DNA of 38,978 bases from Geitlerinema sp. BBD 1991-9 (GTDB lineage: Bacteria > Cyanobacteriota > Cyanobacteriia > Cyanobacteriales > Geitlerinemataceae). Made by a program: the position numbers and the translations under genes. The stretch covers positions 1-38,978 of the forward strand of contig LWRO01000037.1 of the NCBI GenBank assembly GCA_001657325.1. The letters are read 5' to 3'. Below the pieces are notes generated by a model, which searched no databases, had not been told where the DNA came from, and worked only from the letters and a program-made list of their open reading frames with translations. This document shows positions 25,968 through 35,376 of the stretch, one piece after another. How positions within the stretch are numbered: position 1 is the stretch's first letter; each line of letters starts with the position of its first letter.

Positions 25968-26385
25968 GAGCAATAGAGAATAGGAAATAGGAAAAGTTGA
26001 AATTGACCCAAAAAGAATCCGCTTCGATCTGGGATTTCTTTGATTTTCGAGACTTGCTAAAATCACGGGAATTATAATTCAGTTTTTGGGTAATGTCAAA
26101 AAAAATCGATCGAAACGGTCTCGGGTACATCTCAAAACTGTAAATTCATACGAGAGAATCAGGGTTTCAGCCGCCAATTCTAATGTTTGTGCAAAACTGA
26201 GATGCTCTCAAACTGTATACTGGATACAGTATCCGTTATATTGTTCTAGATGCTCGAGATATTCAACAATGTTAAAGTAAGTGCTATCTAACTCAAAAAT
26301 CAGATCTCCCAACCCAAAATTTTCTTAAAAATCGTCAAAAATCTTGAATGAATTGCGATGCGTCCTGTTCGCTGTAGACGCTTCT
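25968..26385. other. Intergenic region with one palindromic site
   Basis: No gene was recognised. It lies upstream of the Nudix gene and downstream of the TPR gene, both on the minus strand. The only structure noted is the inverted repeat at 26212-26230. Confidence 0.45.
26212..26230. promoter_or_regulatory. 19-bp inverted repeat, possible operator
   Basis: ACTGTAT (26212-26218) and ATACAGT (26224-26230) flank a 5-nt centre. The CTG/CAG ends are 11 bases apart, one more than an enterobacterial LexA box. It could bind a dimeric repressor. No regulator gene is adjacent. Confidence 0.3.
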
Positions 26386-27246
26386 TCATCTCGAAATCTG
26401 TTGTAACAAACGAGCTGCATTGTCAGCCCACTGAGGTTGACCCTGCTCCAAATATAACTGTCGTGCGTATTCCAAAACCTCTCGCGCGAGATCGAACTCT
26501 CGCTGTTGAATCAATGCCAAACCCGCACCGTAATAGGCATTTGCATAACGAGGGTTGGCATCTCGAGAACGACGAAACGATTCTAAAGCCGCGTCCGGAT
26601 CGCCTTCTAACAAAGAAATCGAGCCGAGTTGATAGTGAGCTTCTGCGTAGTTTTCATTCAATTCGACGGCCCGCTCTAATTCCGATCTCGCGCGTCTCAA
26701 GCGTCCTCGTTCCGTATAAATAATCCCCAAATAATAAGACGGTTCTGGAGCGTTCGGACTGTATCGCTTGGCCGAGCGAAACGAGTCGATCGCGTCGTCT
26801 AGATTTTCCTGCTGAAAGTGAACTAAACCGAGATTGTAGTGTGCGAAGCCCAATTGTGGATCGAGTTCGAGCGAGCGTTCTAGATACTGTGTCGCCCGTT
26901 CTAAATTGTTCGCTTCGAGGAGAACGGCCCCCAAATTTCCGAACGCCAAGGCAAAGCCCGGATCGGTTTGCGTGGCGCGATAAAATGCATCGGCGGCTGC
27001 TTCAAGTTGTCCCGCTTGGCGCAACGCAAGTCCCAAATTATAGTATGCCGGAGCAAACTGCGGGTCGATCGAGACGGCTTGTTGAAACGCTCCGATCGCC
27101 TCTTGCAATCGTCCTTGTTGCACGTACTGCAAGCCCTGATTTAACTGAGCTTCCGCAGGAGACTGTACGGGAACCTGCTGTGCCACCATTGAAGGTACAG
27201 CGACGATCGATCCCAACAGTATTCCGCCGAGCAGTCGAGCTGCCAT
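26386..27246 (-). CDS. Exported TPR-repeat protein
   Basis: The protein (286 residues from the ATG at 27246; a GTG at 27267 is also possible) begins with a signal peptide (MAARLLGGILLGSIVAVPSMVAQQ) and then has seven 34-residue tetratricopeptide repeats in series, with typical AYYNLGLALRQAGQLEAA and HYNLGLVHFQQENLDDAI helices and D-P at the repeat ends. A final partial repeat closes it. TPR proteins mediate protein-protein contacts; the partner is unknown. It is divergent from ribD, with about 220 bases between the starts. Confidence 0.87.
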   Translation of the reverse strand: MAARLLGGILLGSIVAVPSMVAQQVPVQSPAEAQLNQGLQYVQQGRLQEAIGAFQQAVSIDPQFAPAYYNLGLALRQAGQLEAAADAFYRATQTDPGFALAFGNLGAVLLEANNLERATQYLERSLELDPQLGFAHYNLGLVHFQQENLDDAIDSFRSAKRYSPNAPEPSYYLGIIYTERGRLRRARSELERAVELNENYAEAHYQLGSISLLEGDPDAALESFRRSRDANPRYANAYYGAGLALIQQREFDLAREVLEYARQLYLEQGQPQWADNAARLLQQISR

Positions 27247-27466
27247 CGCGATACCTAAGCCTTTCACGAATACCAAATCCTGACGGGGATAGAGGGACGT
27301 TCTCGATCGAGTGCCAGTCGATCGAACCAAAATCGACCTAACTGATTGTAGCTTTCCCCTCAGAAGATGGAAAAATCGAGAATTTTTCACGTTCGATTTG
27401 CGATCTCCATTAAACTCGGGGATAGGCTGTCGTGCAGACAGTCACAACACGCAACGTTTCAATCTG

Positions 27467-28567
27467 ATGACCGCAGCGAAAACCCCTTCCGTGAGTGCCT
27501 TCGATCGAGCGATGATGCAGCGTTGTCTGACCCTGGCGCGACAGGCGATCGGTCGTACCGCTCCCAATCCCATGGTCGGAGCGGTTATCGTCAAAAACGG
27601 CGAGATCGTCGGCGAAGGATTTCATCCCCAAGCCGGACAACCCCACGCCGAAGTCTTCGCCTTGCGGGAAGCGGGGGAACGGGCGCGAGGGGCAACGGTT
27701 TACGTGAGTTTAGAGCCTTGTTCCCACCACGGACGAACCCCTCCCTGCGCCGAAGCGTTAATGAAAGCTGACGTGGCCAAGGTCGTCGTCGGAACCGTCG
27801 ATCCCAATCCCAAAGTCGGAGGCGGCGGTATTCAACGCTTGCGGGAGGCGGGAATTGAAGTCGTCGTCGGGGTGGAAGAAAAAGACTGTCGCGATCTCAA
27901 CGAAGCCTTTTTTCACCGGATTCTCCATCGCCGCCCCTTCGGAATCCTCAAATACGCCATGACCCTAGATGGGAAAATCGCCACGACAACGGGACATAGT
28001 GCGTGGGTTACTGGAGAAGATGCGAGATCGATCGTGCATCGGTTACGGGGAACCTGTGACGCCGCGATTGTGGGTGGAAATACAGTTCGTTTGGACAATC
28101 CACGTTTGACGACACACGGCCTCGCACCGCACAATCCCCTGCGGGTGGTGATGAGTCGCACCCTACAACTTCCCAGCGAGGCGAAATTGTGGGATGTGTC
28201 CGAAGCACCGACGTTAGTGGCGACCGAAAAGGGCGTCAAGCCGGAATTTCAACAGCAGTTACGCGATCGAGGTGTAGAAGTGGTGGAATTCGTGGGATTG
28301 TCGCCGGGAAAAGTGATGAATTTTCTGTTCGATCGAGATGCGATGTCGGTACTGTGGGAGTGTGGGGGAACCCTCGCCGCCCGAGCACTCGCGGAAGGGA
28401 GCGTACAGAAGGTGATGGCGTTCGTCGCACCGAAACTCGCGGGTGGAACAAACGCACCGACGCCGATCGCCGATTTGGGCATCGAGCAGATGACTGAGGC
28501 GTTAACCTTAGAGCGCGTGCGTTGGTCTTCCGTGGGAACGGATTTCGTCATGGAAGGTTATGTTTAA
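27467..28567 (+). CDS. ribD: Bifunctional riboflavin deaminase/reductase
   Basis: The 366-residue enzyme carries out deamination and reduction of the pyrimidine intermediate in riboflavin synthesis. The deaminase half has APNPMVGAVIV, the zinc motif HAEVFALRE and PCSHHGRTPPC; the reductase half has LKYAMTLDGKIAT, HRLRGTCDAAIVGGNTVRLDNP and an ECGGTLA motif for NADPH binding. I chose the ATG at 27467 (MTAAKTPS) because the longer frame from 27311 adds 52 non-conserved residues. The first residues before MMQRCLTLARQ are variable. No FMN riboswitch was recognised upstream. The end overlaps the convergent rmlD gene by 4 bases. Confidence 0.93.
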   Translation: MTAAKTPSVSAFDRAMMQRCLTLARQAIGRTAPNPMVGAVIVKNGEIVGEGFHPQAGQPHAEVFALREAGERARGATVYVSLEPCSHHGRTPPCAEALMKADVAKVVVGTVDPNPKVGGGGIQRLREAGIEVVVGVEEKDCRDLNEAFFHRILHRRPFGILKYAMTLDGKIATTTGHSAWVTGEDARSIVHRLRGTCDAAIVGGNTVRLDNPRLTTHGLAPHNPLRVVMSRTLQLPSEAKLWDVSEAPTLVATEKGVKPEFQQQLRDRGVEVVEFVGLSPGKVMNFLFDRDAMSVLWECGGTLAARALAEGSVQKVMAFVAPKLAGGTNAPTPIADLGIEQMTEALTLERVRWSSVGTDFVMEGYV

Positions 28568-29457
28568 CCGACCAATGGAGACTGTAAAGCCGCTAACATT
28601 TGCCGCAATCCCTGTCGCCAATGCGGGGCAAACGTTCCCAAAACTCCTTCGAGTTTTTTACCCGAAAGGACTGAATACGCCGGACGTTTAGCTGGGGTCG
28701 GATATTCCGGCGTTGTAATCGGCACGACTCGTTTTAAATGCAGCGGAAATTCCAGTAATTCCGCTTCTTCAAAAATGGCGACGGCGAAATCGTACCAACT
28801 GGCAACGCCACTATTCGTAAAGTGATACGTTCCCTCAATCTCGCGATGGTTGACGGCAATTTCAGCGATCGAATTGGCAATGTCTCCCGTCCAAGAGGGA
28901 CTTCCTATCTGATCGGCGACAACCCGAATTTCCTCGCGATCTTTTCCGAGTCGCAACATGGTTTTGGCGAAATTTCCTCGTCCACCAACACCATACACCC
29001 ACGCCGTCCGCAGGATAATATGAGACGAATTGGTTTGACGAATTGCCTCTTCCCCTGCCAATTTAGATTTGCCGTATTCACCGATGGGATTCGTCGCATC
29101 CGTTTCCGTGTAGGGATGACTTTGGGTTCCGTCAAAGACGTAATCGGTGGAAACGTGCAACAGTTTGGCGTTGTACTTTGTAGCCGCTTCTGCCAAAATT
29201 CTCGGTGCAATTCCGTTGATGGCGTGGGCTAATTCCGGTTCGCTTTCTGCTTTATCGACTGCTGTATAAGCAGCACAGTTGACAATACAATCCGGTTGTA
29301 TTTCAGCAACGACATCGGCGATGGTTTCGGGTTGCGCTAAGTTGAGTCGATCTCGTCCCACACCGATGACTTCAACTCGATCGAAACGGCTAGATTGAAA
29401 CGTTTTTTGAAGTTCCCAACCCAATTGTCCGCGAACACCAGTGAGTAAAATTCGCAT
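28564..29457 (-). CDS. rmlD: dTDP-4-dehydrorhamnose reductase
   Basis: The 297-residue enzyme makes dTDP-L-rhamnose from the 4-keto sugar with NAD(P)H. It has the Rossmann motif MRILLTGVRGQLGWEL, the VNCAAYTAVDKAE segment, HVSTDYVFDGT, the active-site YGKSKLAGEEA (YxxxK) and LRTAWVYG. Length and motifs are normal. Its start overlaps the stop of rmlC by one base (TAATG), so the two are coupled. It is the last gene of the surface-glycan cluster. Confidence 0.95.
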   Translation of the reverse strand: MRILLTGVRGQLGWELQKTFQSSRFDRVEVIGVGRDRLNLAQPETIADVVAEIQPDCIVNCAAYTAVDKAESEPELAHAINGIAPRILAEAATKYNAKLLHVSTDYVFDGTQSHPYTETDATNPIGEYGKSKLAGEEAIRQTNSSHIILRTAWVYGVGGRGNFAKTMLRLGKDREEIRVVADQIGSPSWTGDIANSIAEIAVNHREIEGTYHFTNSGVASWYDFAVAIFEEAELLEFPLHLKRVVPITTPEYPTPAKRPAYSVLSGKKLEGVLGTFAPHWRQGLRQMLAALQSPLVG

Positions 29458-30005
29458 TACTCGTACACCTCCGCTGATTTGAACGGAACGCCTGTTTTAT
29501 CTTTTTCCGATAACAGGGGTTCGATCTCGCCGAGTTGCCAATCGATCGAGAGTTCGGGATCGTTCCACAAAATACTGCGTTCGTGTTCTTTGGCGTAATA
29601 GTCAGTTGCTTTATATAAAACTTCTGCTATGTCGGAAAGTACTGAAAAACCATGCGCGAATCCCGGTGGAATCCATAACTGACGTTTGTTTTCCGCACTT
29701 AAAACATATCCCACCCACTTTCCAAACGTCGGCGAACTCTTGCGAATATCAACAGCAACATCAAACACTTCACCGACACAAACGCGGACGAGCTTACCTT
29801 GCGCTTGTTGGATTTGATAGTGCAATCCCCGCAAAACGCCTTGGCGAGATCGGGAGTGATTGTCTTGAACGAATTGCATTTGAACGCCAGCTTTTTCTTC
29901 AAAAACACGCTGGTTAAAACTTTCAAAGAAAAAACCTCGATCGTCTCCAAACACTCGGGGTTCGAGTAGCAAAACGTCAGGAATATCAGTTTGAATAACG
30001 TTCAT
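29457..30005 (-). CDS. rmlC: dTDP-4-dehydrorhamnose 3,5-epimerase
   Basis: The 182-residue cupin-fold enzyme epimerises the dTDP-4-keto sugar before RmlD acts. It has DVLLLEPRVFGDDRGFFFESFN, the QDNHSRSRQGVLRGLHYQ motif with the active-site His, FDVAVDIRKSSPTFGKWVGY and WIPPGFAHGF. It begins immediately after the upstream methyltransferase stop, with no gap, and overlaps rmlD. The first two steps of the pathway (rmlA, rmlB) are not in the window. Confidence 0.95.
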   Translation of the reverse strand: MNVIQTDIPDVLLLEPRVFGDDRGFFFESFNQRVFEEKAGVQMQFVQDNHSRSRQGVLRGLHYQIQQAQGKLVRVCVGEVFDVAVDIRKSSPTFGKWVGYVLSAENKRQLWIPPGFAHGFSVLSDIAEVLYKATDYYAKEHERSILWNDPELSIDWQLGEIEPLLSEKDKTGVPFKSAEVYE

Positions 30006-30704
30006 TTACTTTCGCACGAGTACGACAAGATTAGAAACCATGCCCAAAAATTCAGGCTGATACCACTTTACATGATATCCCACACCTTTTTCGAGCAAGA
30101 CGTTCCAAACCATGCGTGCGAGATCCGGCTTTGAAAGCAATCTCAAATTTTCCTCTTTCGCCCAAAATTGCAAGCCAATCCAGCTCAGTATTTTGCGATG
30201 ATGAGGACGAGCGAGCCAGTGAACCAAGGGAAGCTTGGTATGAAAGTCGAGCCAGTGATAACGGTTAGGGGTAGAAAGCAGCAATCCGGATGATAGAGAA
30301 AGCAAGTCTCGTAAGTATTGAATTTGGTGAGATTGCGATCCGACGTGTTCGATCACCGCCGAAGATATCACGAAATCGATAGGCGGTAACGAGTTTCGTT
30401 GAGGCGGAAAGGGGATGGCAATTAAGCCGGGAAAAACTTTTGGAAGATGACTGATATTTTCTGGGGAAGAGGCGTAAACGGTTGCACCGTCTTCGAGAAG
30501 CCATCGAATTAAGCAGTTACTATCAATATGTTCGGTATCTGGTGTCGAACCGTGATCGAGAAAAATTTTACCGGAAACGCCACCAATTTGTCGGGAAAAC
30601 CAGTCGTAAATCTGGCGGCGAATTTTTAAAGACGATTTCATGCGAAGTCGATCGAGCCAGGAAATTCGATCGCCAAAATAATCGTATTCTCGAATCTCAC
30701 TCAT
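30006..30704 (-). CDS. Class I SAM-dependent methyltransferase in glycan cluster
   Basis: A 232-residue protein from the ATG at 30704. The longer frame from 30974 is rejected because its first 90 residues are antisense to the DUF2142 gene. The likely SAM site is GKIFLDHGSTPDTEHIDSN, a degenerate form of LDxGxGxG. Then come VYASSPENI, IDFVISSAVIEHVGS (a hallmark acidic/EH motif of class I enzymes) and LLLSTPNRYHWLDFHT. The target may be a sugar or a lipid of the surface polysaccharide. Its start shares four bases with the DUF2142 stop (ATGA). Confidence 0.75.
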   Translation of the reverse strand: MSEIREYDYFGDRISWLDRLRMKSSLKIRRQIYDWFSRQIGGVSGKIFLDHGSTPDTEHIDSNCLIRWLLEDGATVYASSPENISHLPKVFPGLIAIPFPPQRNSLPPIDFVISSAVIEHVGSQSHQIQYLRDLLSLSSGLLLSTPNRYHWLDFHTKLPLVHWLARPHHRKILSWIGLQFWAKEENLRLLSKPDLARMVWNVLLEKGVGYHVKWYQPEFLGMVSNLVVLVRK

Positions 30705-32119
30705 ATTGAACGATAGTATCGATCGAACAACACCACAAGCGTTACGGTGCTTGAAAATAGCAAATACGTGGAAAATAGCCGACTCAACACGATGGGGGAA
30801 GCTCGAACGCGACGGTTGTAAACCAACAATCCCACGACAGGAGCAATGGGAATCCAATAGCGACCCTGTATTCCGCCAATCGTGTCTGCACCCACGACAT
30901 TCCACAAGTAAGCTAAACCGCACAACAGTACCATACTGGATAACGCGCCCGTTGCGAAAATGCCCCGCTGCCAAAGTTTGAACTCAGAGGTTGCTGGAAC
31001 GGGAACGAACGCCGCTACGGTCAAAACTCCCCAATAGGACACCACCAACCACCCCGGTAGCAGTGTATCCAACCATCCCAATACTCCGATAAATTGGGTG
31101 AGATAATCGTCAGTATAGAGAACGAACGTCCGCCAGACGATCGCTGCAAACTGCATGGGATGGCTGAGAACGAACTGGATTTGATCGGTGGGTGAAAGAT
31201 CTCGATGAAGGGAGATATAAATTTGAGAGACGACTCGCGACCAAAGCAAAACGGCGAAGAGGGAAATGAGTTCGATCGATCCGAGTTGTATCCAGTACGA
31301 TTTCCCGTTTTTAAACTGGCGTTTGGGAATGGCAAATAAAAGAAAAACTAACGGCAGATAAGCCAGTTTTCCAATGGCTAATACGACCGCAAATCCACCC
31401 AGCAGTAAGATGGGAAGTTTACCCGGTTCTGTTTCCGTTACAGCAAACCGCAACACCAACGCGACAAACGCAAAAGCAACGCCGTTCGTCAACACGTCCA
31501 CCGACAACGATGCGGCTTGAAAAAGTGACATCGGTGTTAAGGCTAAGAGGACAAACAGCCATCGATCGATCGGAACCCATCGAATGGCTAGATAAACCAG
31601 TCCCACCCAAACCGAAAGATTCACCAATCTTCCCAAATACATTAATAGAAGCGGTGAAAGGTTGAAGATTTTTCCAACCGCAATTCCTAAGGCTTGAGGA
31701 AAATAGGAAATGGGAGAATGTAACGCCGTGGTTTTGAAGTTAATAAAAATTCGATCGTTGGCATCGAGCGGCCGATCGATCAGTGCTAGAATCTCTCTAA
31801 GGCTTTGCTTCTGCGCTCTGTCAAATCGCAAATCCTGACTCGAAACGTTACGAACCGTTGTTAAAATACTTTTTGGAAGCTGTCCCCCCAAACAAGCTTC
31901 CGTTTCAAAATATTTGCTGTAGCCGTAGCAATTTCCCCTTTGGCGCTCTGCAATGAAACGACCTTCAGCAATTTGAAATGCACGGTAAAAGTGCAAGTAT
32001 TCATCGGCTGCTTGAAACGGTGGTACGATCGTTACCATCAAAATTCCGAAAATGACGGCGATCGATGCGAAAATTTGTTGTGGAGACTTCGGAATCGTCG
32101 ATCGAAGCTTAAAATTCAC
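30701..32119 (-). CDS. DUF2142 polytopic membrane protein
   Basis: The protein (472 residues from a GTG at 32119, 478 from a TTG at 32137) has a family-typical N-terminus (VPPFQAADEYLHFYRAFQIAEG) and about ten membrane segments, including SYFPQALGIAVGK and GIQGRYWIPIAPVVGLL. DUF2142 proteins occur in surface polysaccharide clusters and resemble GT-C glycosyltransferases with acidic residues in the first loop (DEYLHF). The exact donor is unknown. It overlaps both its neighbours, so all three genes are coupled. Confidence 0.83.
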   Translation of the reverse strand: MNFKLRSTIPKSPQQIFASIAVIFGILMVTIVPPFQAADEYLHFYRAFQIAEGRFIAERQRGNCYGYSKYFETEACLGGQLPKSILTTVRNVSSQDLRFDRAQKQSLREILALIDRPLDANDRIFINFKTTALHSPISYFPQALGIAVGKIFNLSPLLLMYLGRLVNLSVWVGLVYLAIRWVPIDRWLFVLLALTPMSLFQAASLSVDVLTNGVAFAFVALVLRFAVTETEPGKLPILLLGGFAVVLAIGKLAYLPLVFLLFAIPKRQFKNGKSYWIQLGSIELISLFAVLLWSRVVSQIYISLHRDLSPTDQIQFVLSHPMQFAAIVWRTFVLYTDDYLTQFIGVLGWLDTLLPGWLVVSYWGVLTVAAFVPVPATSEFKLWQRGIFATGALSSMVLLCGLAYLWNVVGADTIGGIQGRYWIPIAPVVGLLVYNRRVRASPIVLSRLFSTYLLFSSTVTLVVLFDRYYRSI

Positions 32120-32750
32120 TGTTTTTCTCGCTCTCAAATCCTCTCAAGTCTTCACCGGCTTTCAAACTCGTGACAAAGTGCAAGTTAGAATCAAAGAGAT
32201 AGCGAAAGGGAACGGGATACAACTTGAGTTTCCGCTTGAAGACTTCGGGAAACCACCTCAACTCGTCAAACAGGACGTTCCACTGACGAAAAGACAGATA
32301 ATTATAAGGAAGTGCAACACCGTAACTGCGATTCCCCACCCAATCCATAAATCGCAAGCGAATATCGTCAAACCAGTGATTGCAATAATGGTCTTTAATG
32401 AGGACAGCCGTTTTCGCCACGCGGGTACATTCTTTGAGAATTTGTTTGGGGTCGTGGGTGTGATGTAACACGTCCACTAACATCACGAAATCGAAGCTAT
32501 TTTCAGGATAAGGAAGCGTTTTTCCGTCGAATTCACGGATGGGAAGAGCCGTTTGAGGACGAACGAATACGTCTACACCTTCTAGCGTGACGTTGGGACG
32601 TAACGCTTGGATGGCGACAGCGACTTCTCCACTTCCACAACCCACATCTAAACCCGTTAAGGATGGGTTGTCGGGAATCAGGTTCGCGAGGTGAGTCGCC
32701 AAGACCCGAACTCGGCGGTTCATGACGAGAGAACGATGAAGTGTTTGCAT
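32109..32750 (-). CDS. Class I SAM-dependent methyltransferase
   Basis: The 213-residue enzyme shows the full class I pattern: LTGLDVGCGSGEVAVAIQ (motif I), LEGVDVFVRPQTALPI (acidic post-I), SFDFVMLVDVLHHTHDPKQILKECTRV (motifs II-III), then the helical VLIKDHYCNHWFDDIRLRFMDWVGN. It resembles methyltransferases that act on lipid-linked or sugar substrates in glycan clusters. It lies 60 bases after the GT2 gene on the same strand, and its stop overlaps the DUF2142 start region. Confidence 0.83.
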   Translation of the reverse strand: MQTLHRSLVMNRRVRVLATHLANLIPDNPSLTGLDVGCGSGEVAVAIQALRPNVTLEGVDVFVRPQTALPIREFDGKTLPYPENSFDFVMLVDVLHHTHDPKQILKECTRVAKTAVLIKDHYCNHWFDDIRLRFMDWVGNRSYGVALPYNYLSFRQWNVLFDELRWFPEVFKRKLKLYPVPFRYLFDSNLHFVTSLKAGEDLRGFESEKNSEF

Positions 32751-32810
32751 AGCCGACGATCTTTCAGGTTTGACGAGAGTACAGGTGTTTAGATGACTGA
32801 ATTTAACCGA

Positions 32811-34055
32811 TCAGTGTGTTTCTCGATCGATCGAATTTGAATTTTGAGACATCAGACTGTGAGCTTGATATCGATCGGATAAAATCGCGTAAAACAAGCC
32901 ACTAAATAGCGTCTGTGCGCCGATGAGGATAAATACCATTCCCGTCACCGCCGGACGAATAGCATATAACGGCCCGAAATCGCCATCCACCCAAGTGCGA
33001 ACGACAGATAACTCGATTCCCAAGCCAACGCCAAACATGACTAAAGAAAATAGAATAATTTTCTCAATGCTGACGGCTTTCACGATCCAATCCATCCGTT
33101 TCGATCGGCGGCGAATCCGATGGGTTAACGTATAAAGATGTGCCAACAGTCCGGTTAATAGCAATTCGTAGCCTAACAAACAAGATAAAGCCGAAACAAC
33201 GATCCAGTGATCGTTAAATCGGAACTCACCAATATAAACCGATTCTCCACCCGGTGTGAGATTGAGAATCCCCGACAAAACTAAACCGAAGAAAATCAAC
33301 AAGCTTCCCGGAATCCAGTAAACATATTTTGGTGCAAATAATAAAATATATTTTAAATGTCGCCAGCCATCAGACCAGGGCCGTAAATGAGGCGCTCGAT
33401 CTCTTCCGTCAGGATGTAAGGTGATCGGAACTTCTGCTATTTTTAGCCCTAAAATTGCTGATTTAACTAGCATCTCCGAAGCAAATTCCATACCTGGAGA
33501 TTCCATATCTAACTGCTGAAAGGCTTGCTTGGAAAACGCCCGCATTCCCGAGTTGACATCTGAAAATTTAGATCGATATAACGTGTTGACAATTCTGGTT
33601 AAAATCGGCGTTCCGATATGACGATTTTTCCACGGCATTGCACCCGGTAAAATTTTACCCTTCAGACGAGTCCCAATCACGAGATCGTAACCTGTCTTTA
33701 ACTTCTCAACCATAGACACGGCTTCACGAAAATCGTAAGAATCGTCAGCATCACCCATGACGATATATTCTCCTCTTGCCGCACGAATCCCCCAAATCAA
33801 AGCTGCACCGTAACCGCGCACGGGAACGTTAACGACTCGCGCTCCGAGAGATGTAGCTAACTCTTGCGAACCGTCCTTAGAACCGTTATCTGCAACGACG
33901 ATCTCTCCCAGCATTCCTAACCGCTCGATTGCTGTTTGTGCTTTTTCAATGCAAGTTTTCAACGTACGAACTTCGTTCAAACAGGGAAGAACGAAAGACA
34001 CATCAATCGTTTCAGAGATCGAGTTGGCGATCGATTCAGGCGCGGTGGAATGCAT
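32811..34055 (-). CDS. GT2 glycosyltransferase with C-terminal membrane segments
   Basis: A 414-residue protein from the ATG at 34055. The longer frame from 34118 adds 21 residues with no domain support. The N-terminal GT-A domain has VSFVLPCLNEVRTL, EIVVADNGSKDGS, GDADDSYDF (DxD-type metal site) and DVNSGMRAFSK, as in dolichyl-phosphate mannose synthases and GtrB-like enzymes. About four membrane helices follow (for example YVYWIPGSLLIFFGLVL and IILFSLVMFGVGLGI). It probably loads a sugar onto polyprenyl phosphate on the cytoplasmic face. It is the first gene of the cluster, divergent from the GT87-like gene. Confidence 0.9.
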   Translation of the reverse strand: MHSTAPESIANSISETIDVSFVLPCLNEVRTLKTCIEKAQTAIERLGMLGEIVVADNGSKDGSQELATSLGARVVNVPVRGYGAALIWGIRAARGEYIVMGDADDSYDFREAVSMVEKLKTGYDLVIGTRLKGKILPGAMPWKNRHIGTPILTRIVNTLYRSKFSDVNSGMRAFSKQAFQQLDMESPGMEFASEMLVKSAILGLKIAEVPITLHPDGRDRAPHLRPWSDGWRHLKYILLFAPKYVYWIPGSLLIFFGLVLSGILNLTPGGESVYIGEFRFNDHWIVVSALSCLLGYELLLTGLLAHLYTLTHRIRRRSKRMDWIVKAVSIEKIILFSLVMFGVGLGIELSVVRTWVDGDFGPLYAIRPAVTGMVFILIGAQTLFSGLFYAILSDRYQAHSLMSQNSNSIDRETH

Positions 34056-34144
34056 GGAAAAAAATAGAAAACCGAGAGGAATGTGATTAGATATAGAGAA
34101 TTGAGGCGCTTTTGTCAATTAGATCGGTGTTTTTTAAAACTCAG

Positions 34145-35335
34145 ATGCGACGTTCGATCGGATTAATTGTCCTTCTGCTGACTGCGTTGGTAGCTGTAAC
34201 TCAGGGGATTTTTCCCCACTACCCACGTTGGCACGGCTTCGACCTACAACACTACCACGAGATTTCTCTGTTTATCCGACAGGGACTCGTCCCCTATCGG
34301 GATTTTATGCTGGAATATCCCCCAGGTTCCTCGATCCCGATTTTCCTCCCGCAACTGTTTTCTCTCAATGCTCCCCTCGACTCGATCGATTACGCGGTGG
34401 GATTCGTCGCACAAAATATCCTATTCACCGCATTCGTCGCCTGGGGACTCGCCGCTGTCGCCACTCGTCGGAATACAACCCTCCTCAAATACGCACTTTT
34501 GGTCGTCGCGATATCGCCGTTGCTTCCCTGGCGATATGATATGTTCCCAACCTTATTAACTTCGATCGGCTTGTGGGGAGCAGTTTCGGGATTTCCTGTA
34601 ATTTCTGGAATTGCACTGGGGAGTGGAATTGCGGCCAAGTTATATCCAGTTGTCCTCGTTCCTATCTTTTTTCTTTACTACATCGCTTCCCGGCGTCTTC
34701 AGGATGCTGTGACCCTTGCAATTGCCTCAATTTCTACGACAATTTTCATCTTTATTCCATTTTGGTGGTTAGCTCCCGATAATTTTTTTTCGTTTTTGAT
34801 ATATCACAAAGATCGCGGCTTACAAATTGAAAGTGTTTACGCGGGAATCGTGAGTTTGGGGGACGTTTTAGGGTTGACTGAAGCATCATCTGAGATGAGT
34901 TATGGCGCACAGCATCTCATTTCTACGCTGTCCGAACCTTTATTAAAACTTCAGCCGTTTCTGTTTGTATCGGTAATGGTTCTGGTGTATAGCTTGGCAT
35001 GGCTGCGGTTTCGTCAAATGTCTCGTTTTGGAGAAATTACCCCGGAAACTTTAGCGACTTACTGTGTCGCGGCATTATTGGGATTTATCCTGACCAGCAA
35101 AGTGTTTTCGCCTCAGTATTTGATTTGGTTGTTGCCATTTTTGCCGCTATTATGTTGGCGTGTTGTTGCAGTTGCTGCCATTAGTTTTGGCTTGACGACA
35201 ACAGTAAGTTTTGTAACGCAAAAATTACGTCTGATGTATCCACCGTCTGTGATTTTACTGAATTTCAGAAATTTTTTATTGTTTTTAATATTTGTTAAAT
35301 TGCTAATCTATAAATTTCACGATCGCAAATTGTAA
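34145..35335 (+). CDS. GT-C/GT87-like polytopic glycosyltransferase
   Basis: A 396-residue polytopic protein from the ATG at 34145. A TTG at 34112 would extend it by 11 residues. It has a first loop with a DLQHYHEISLFIRQGLVPYRDFMLEYPPGS motif, a KLYPVVLVP helix and the late SPQYLIWLLPFLPLL motif, all typical of GT87/DUF2029 enzymes that use polyprenyl-phosphate sugars. It probably accepts the product of the divergent GT2 gene. The two starts are 90 bases apart, so they share a regulatory region. Confidence 0.82.
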   Translation: MRRSIGLIVLLLTALVAVTQGIFPHYPRWHGFDLQHYHEISLFIRQGLVPYRDFMLEYPPGSSIPIFLPQLFSLNAPLDSIDYAVGFVAQNILFTAFVAWGLAAVATRRNTTLLKYALLVVAISPLLPWRYDMFPTLLTSIGLWGAVSGFPVISGIALGSGIAAKLYPVVLVPIFFLYYIASRRLQDAVTLAIASISTTIFIFIPFWWLAPDNFFSFLIYHKDRGLQIESVYAGIVSLGDVLGLTEASSEMSYGAQHLISTLSEPLLKLQPFLFVSVMVLVYSLAWLRFRQMSRFGEITPETLATYCVAALLGFILTSKVFSPQYLIWLLPFLPLLCWRVVAVAAISFGLTTTVSFVTQKLRLMYPPSVILLNFRNFLLFLIFVKLLIYKFHDRKL

Positions 35336-35376
35336 ACTACTTTTTGTTTCTATCTCGAGTCTAATTGTTTGGTGTC

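Noticed and set aside
26212-26230. LexA (SOS) box
   Set aside because: CTG and CAG are 11 bases apart instead of 10, and cyanobacterial LexA sites differ, so it is listed only as an unassigned palindrome.
27268-27466. FMN riboswitch upstream of ribD
   Set aside because: No conserved FMN-aptamer sequence such as the AGGGTGCC-type segments was found before the ATG.
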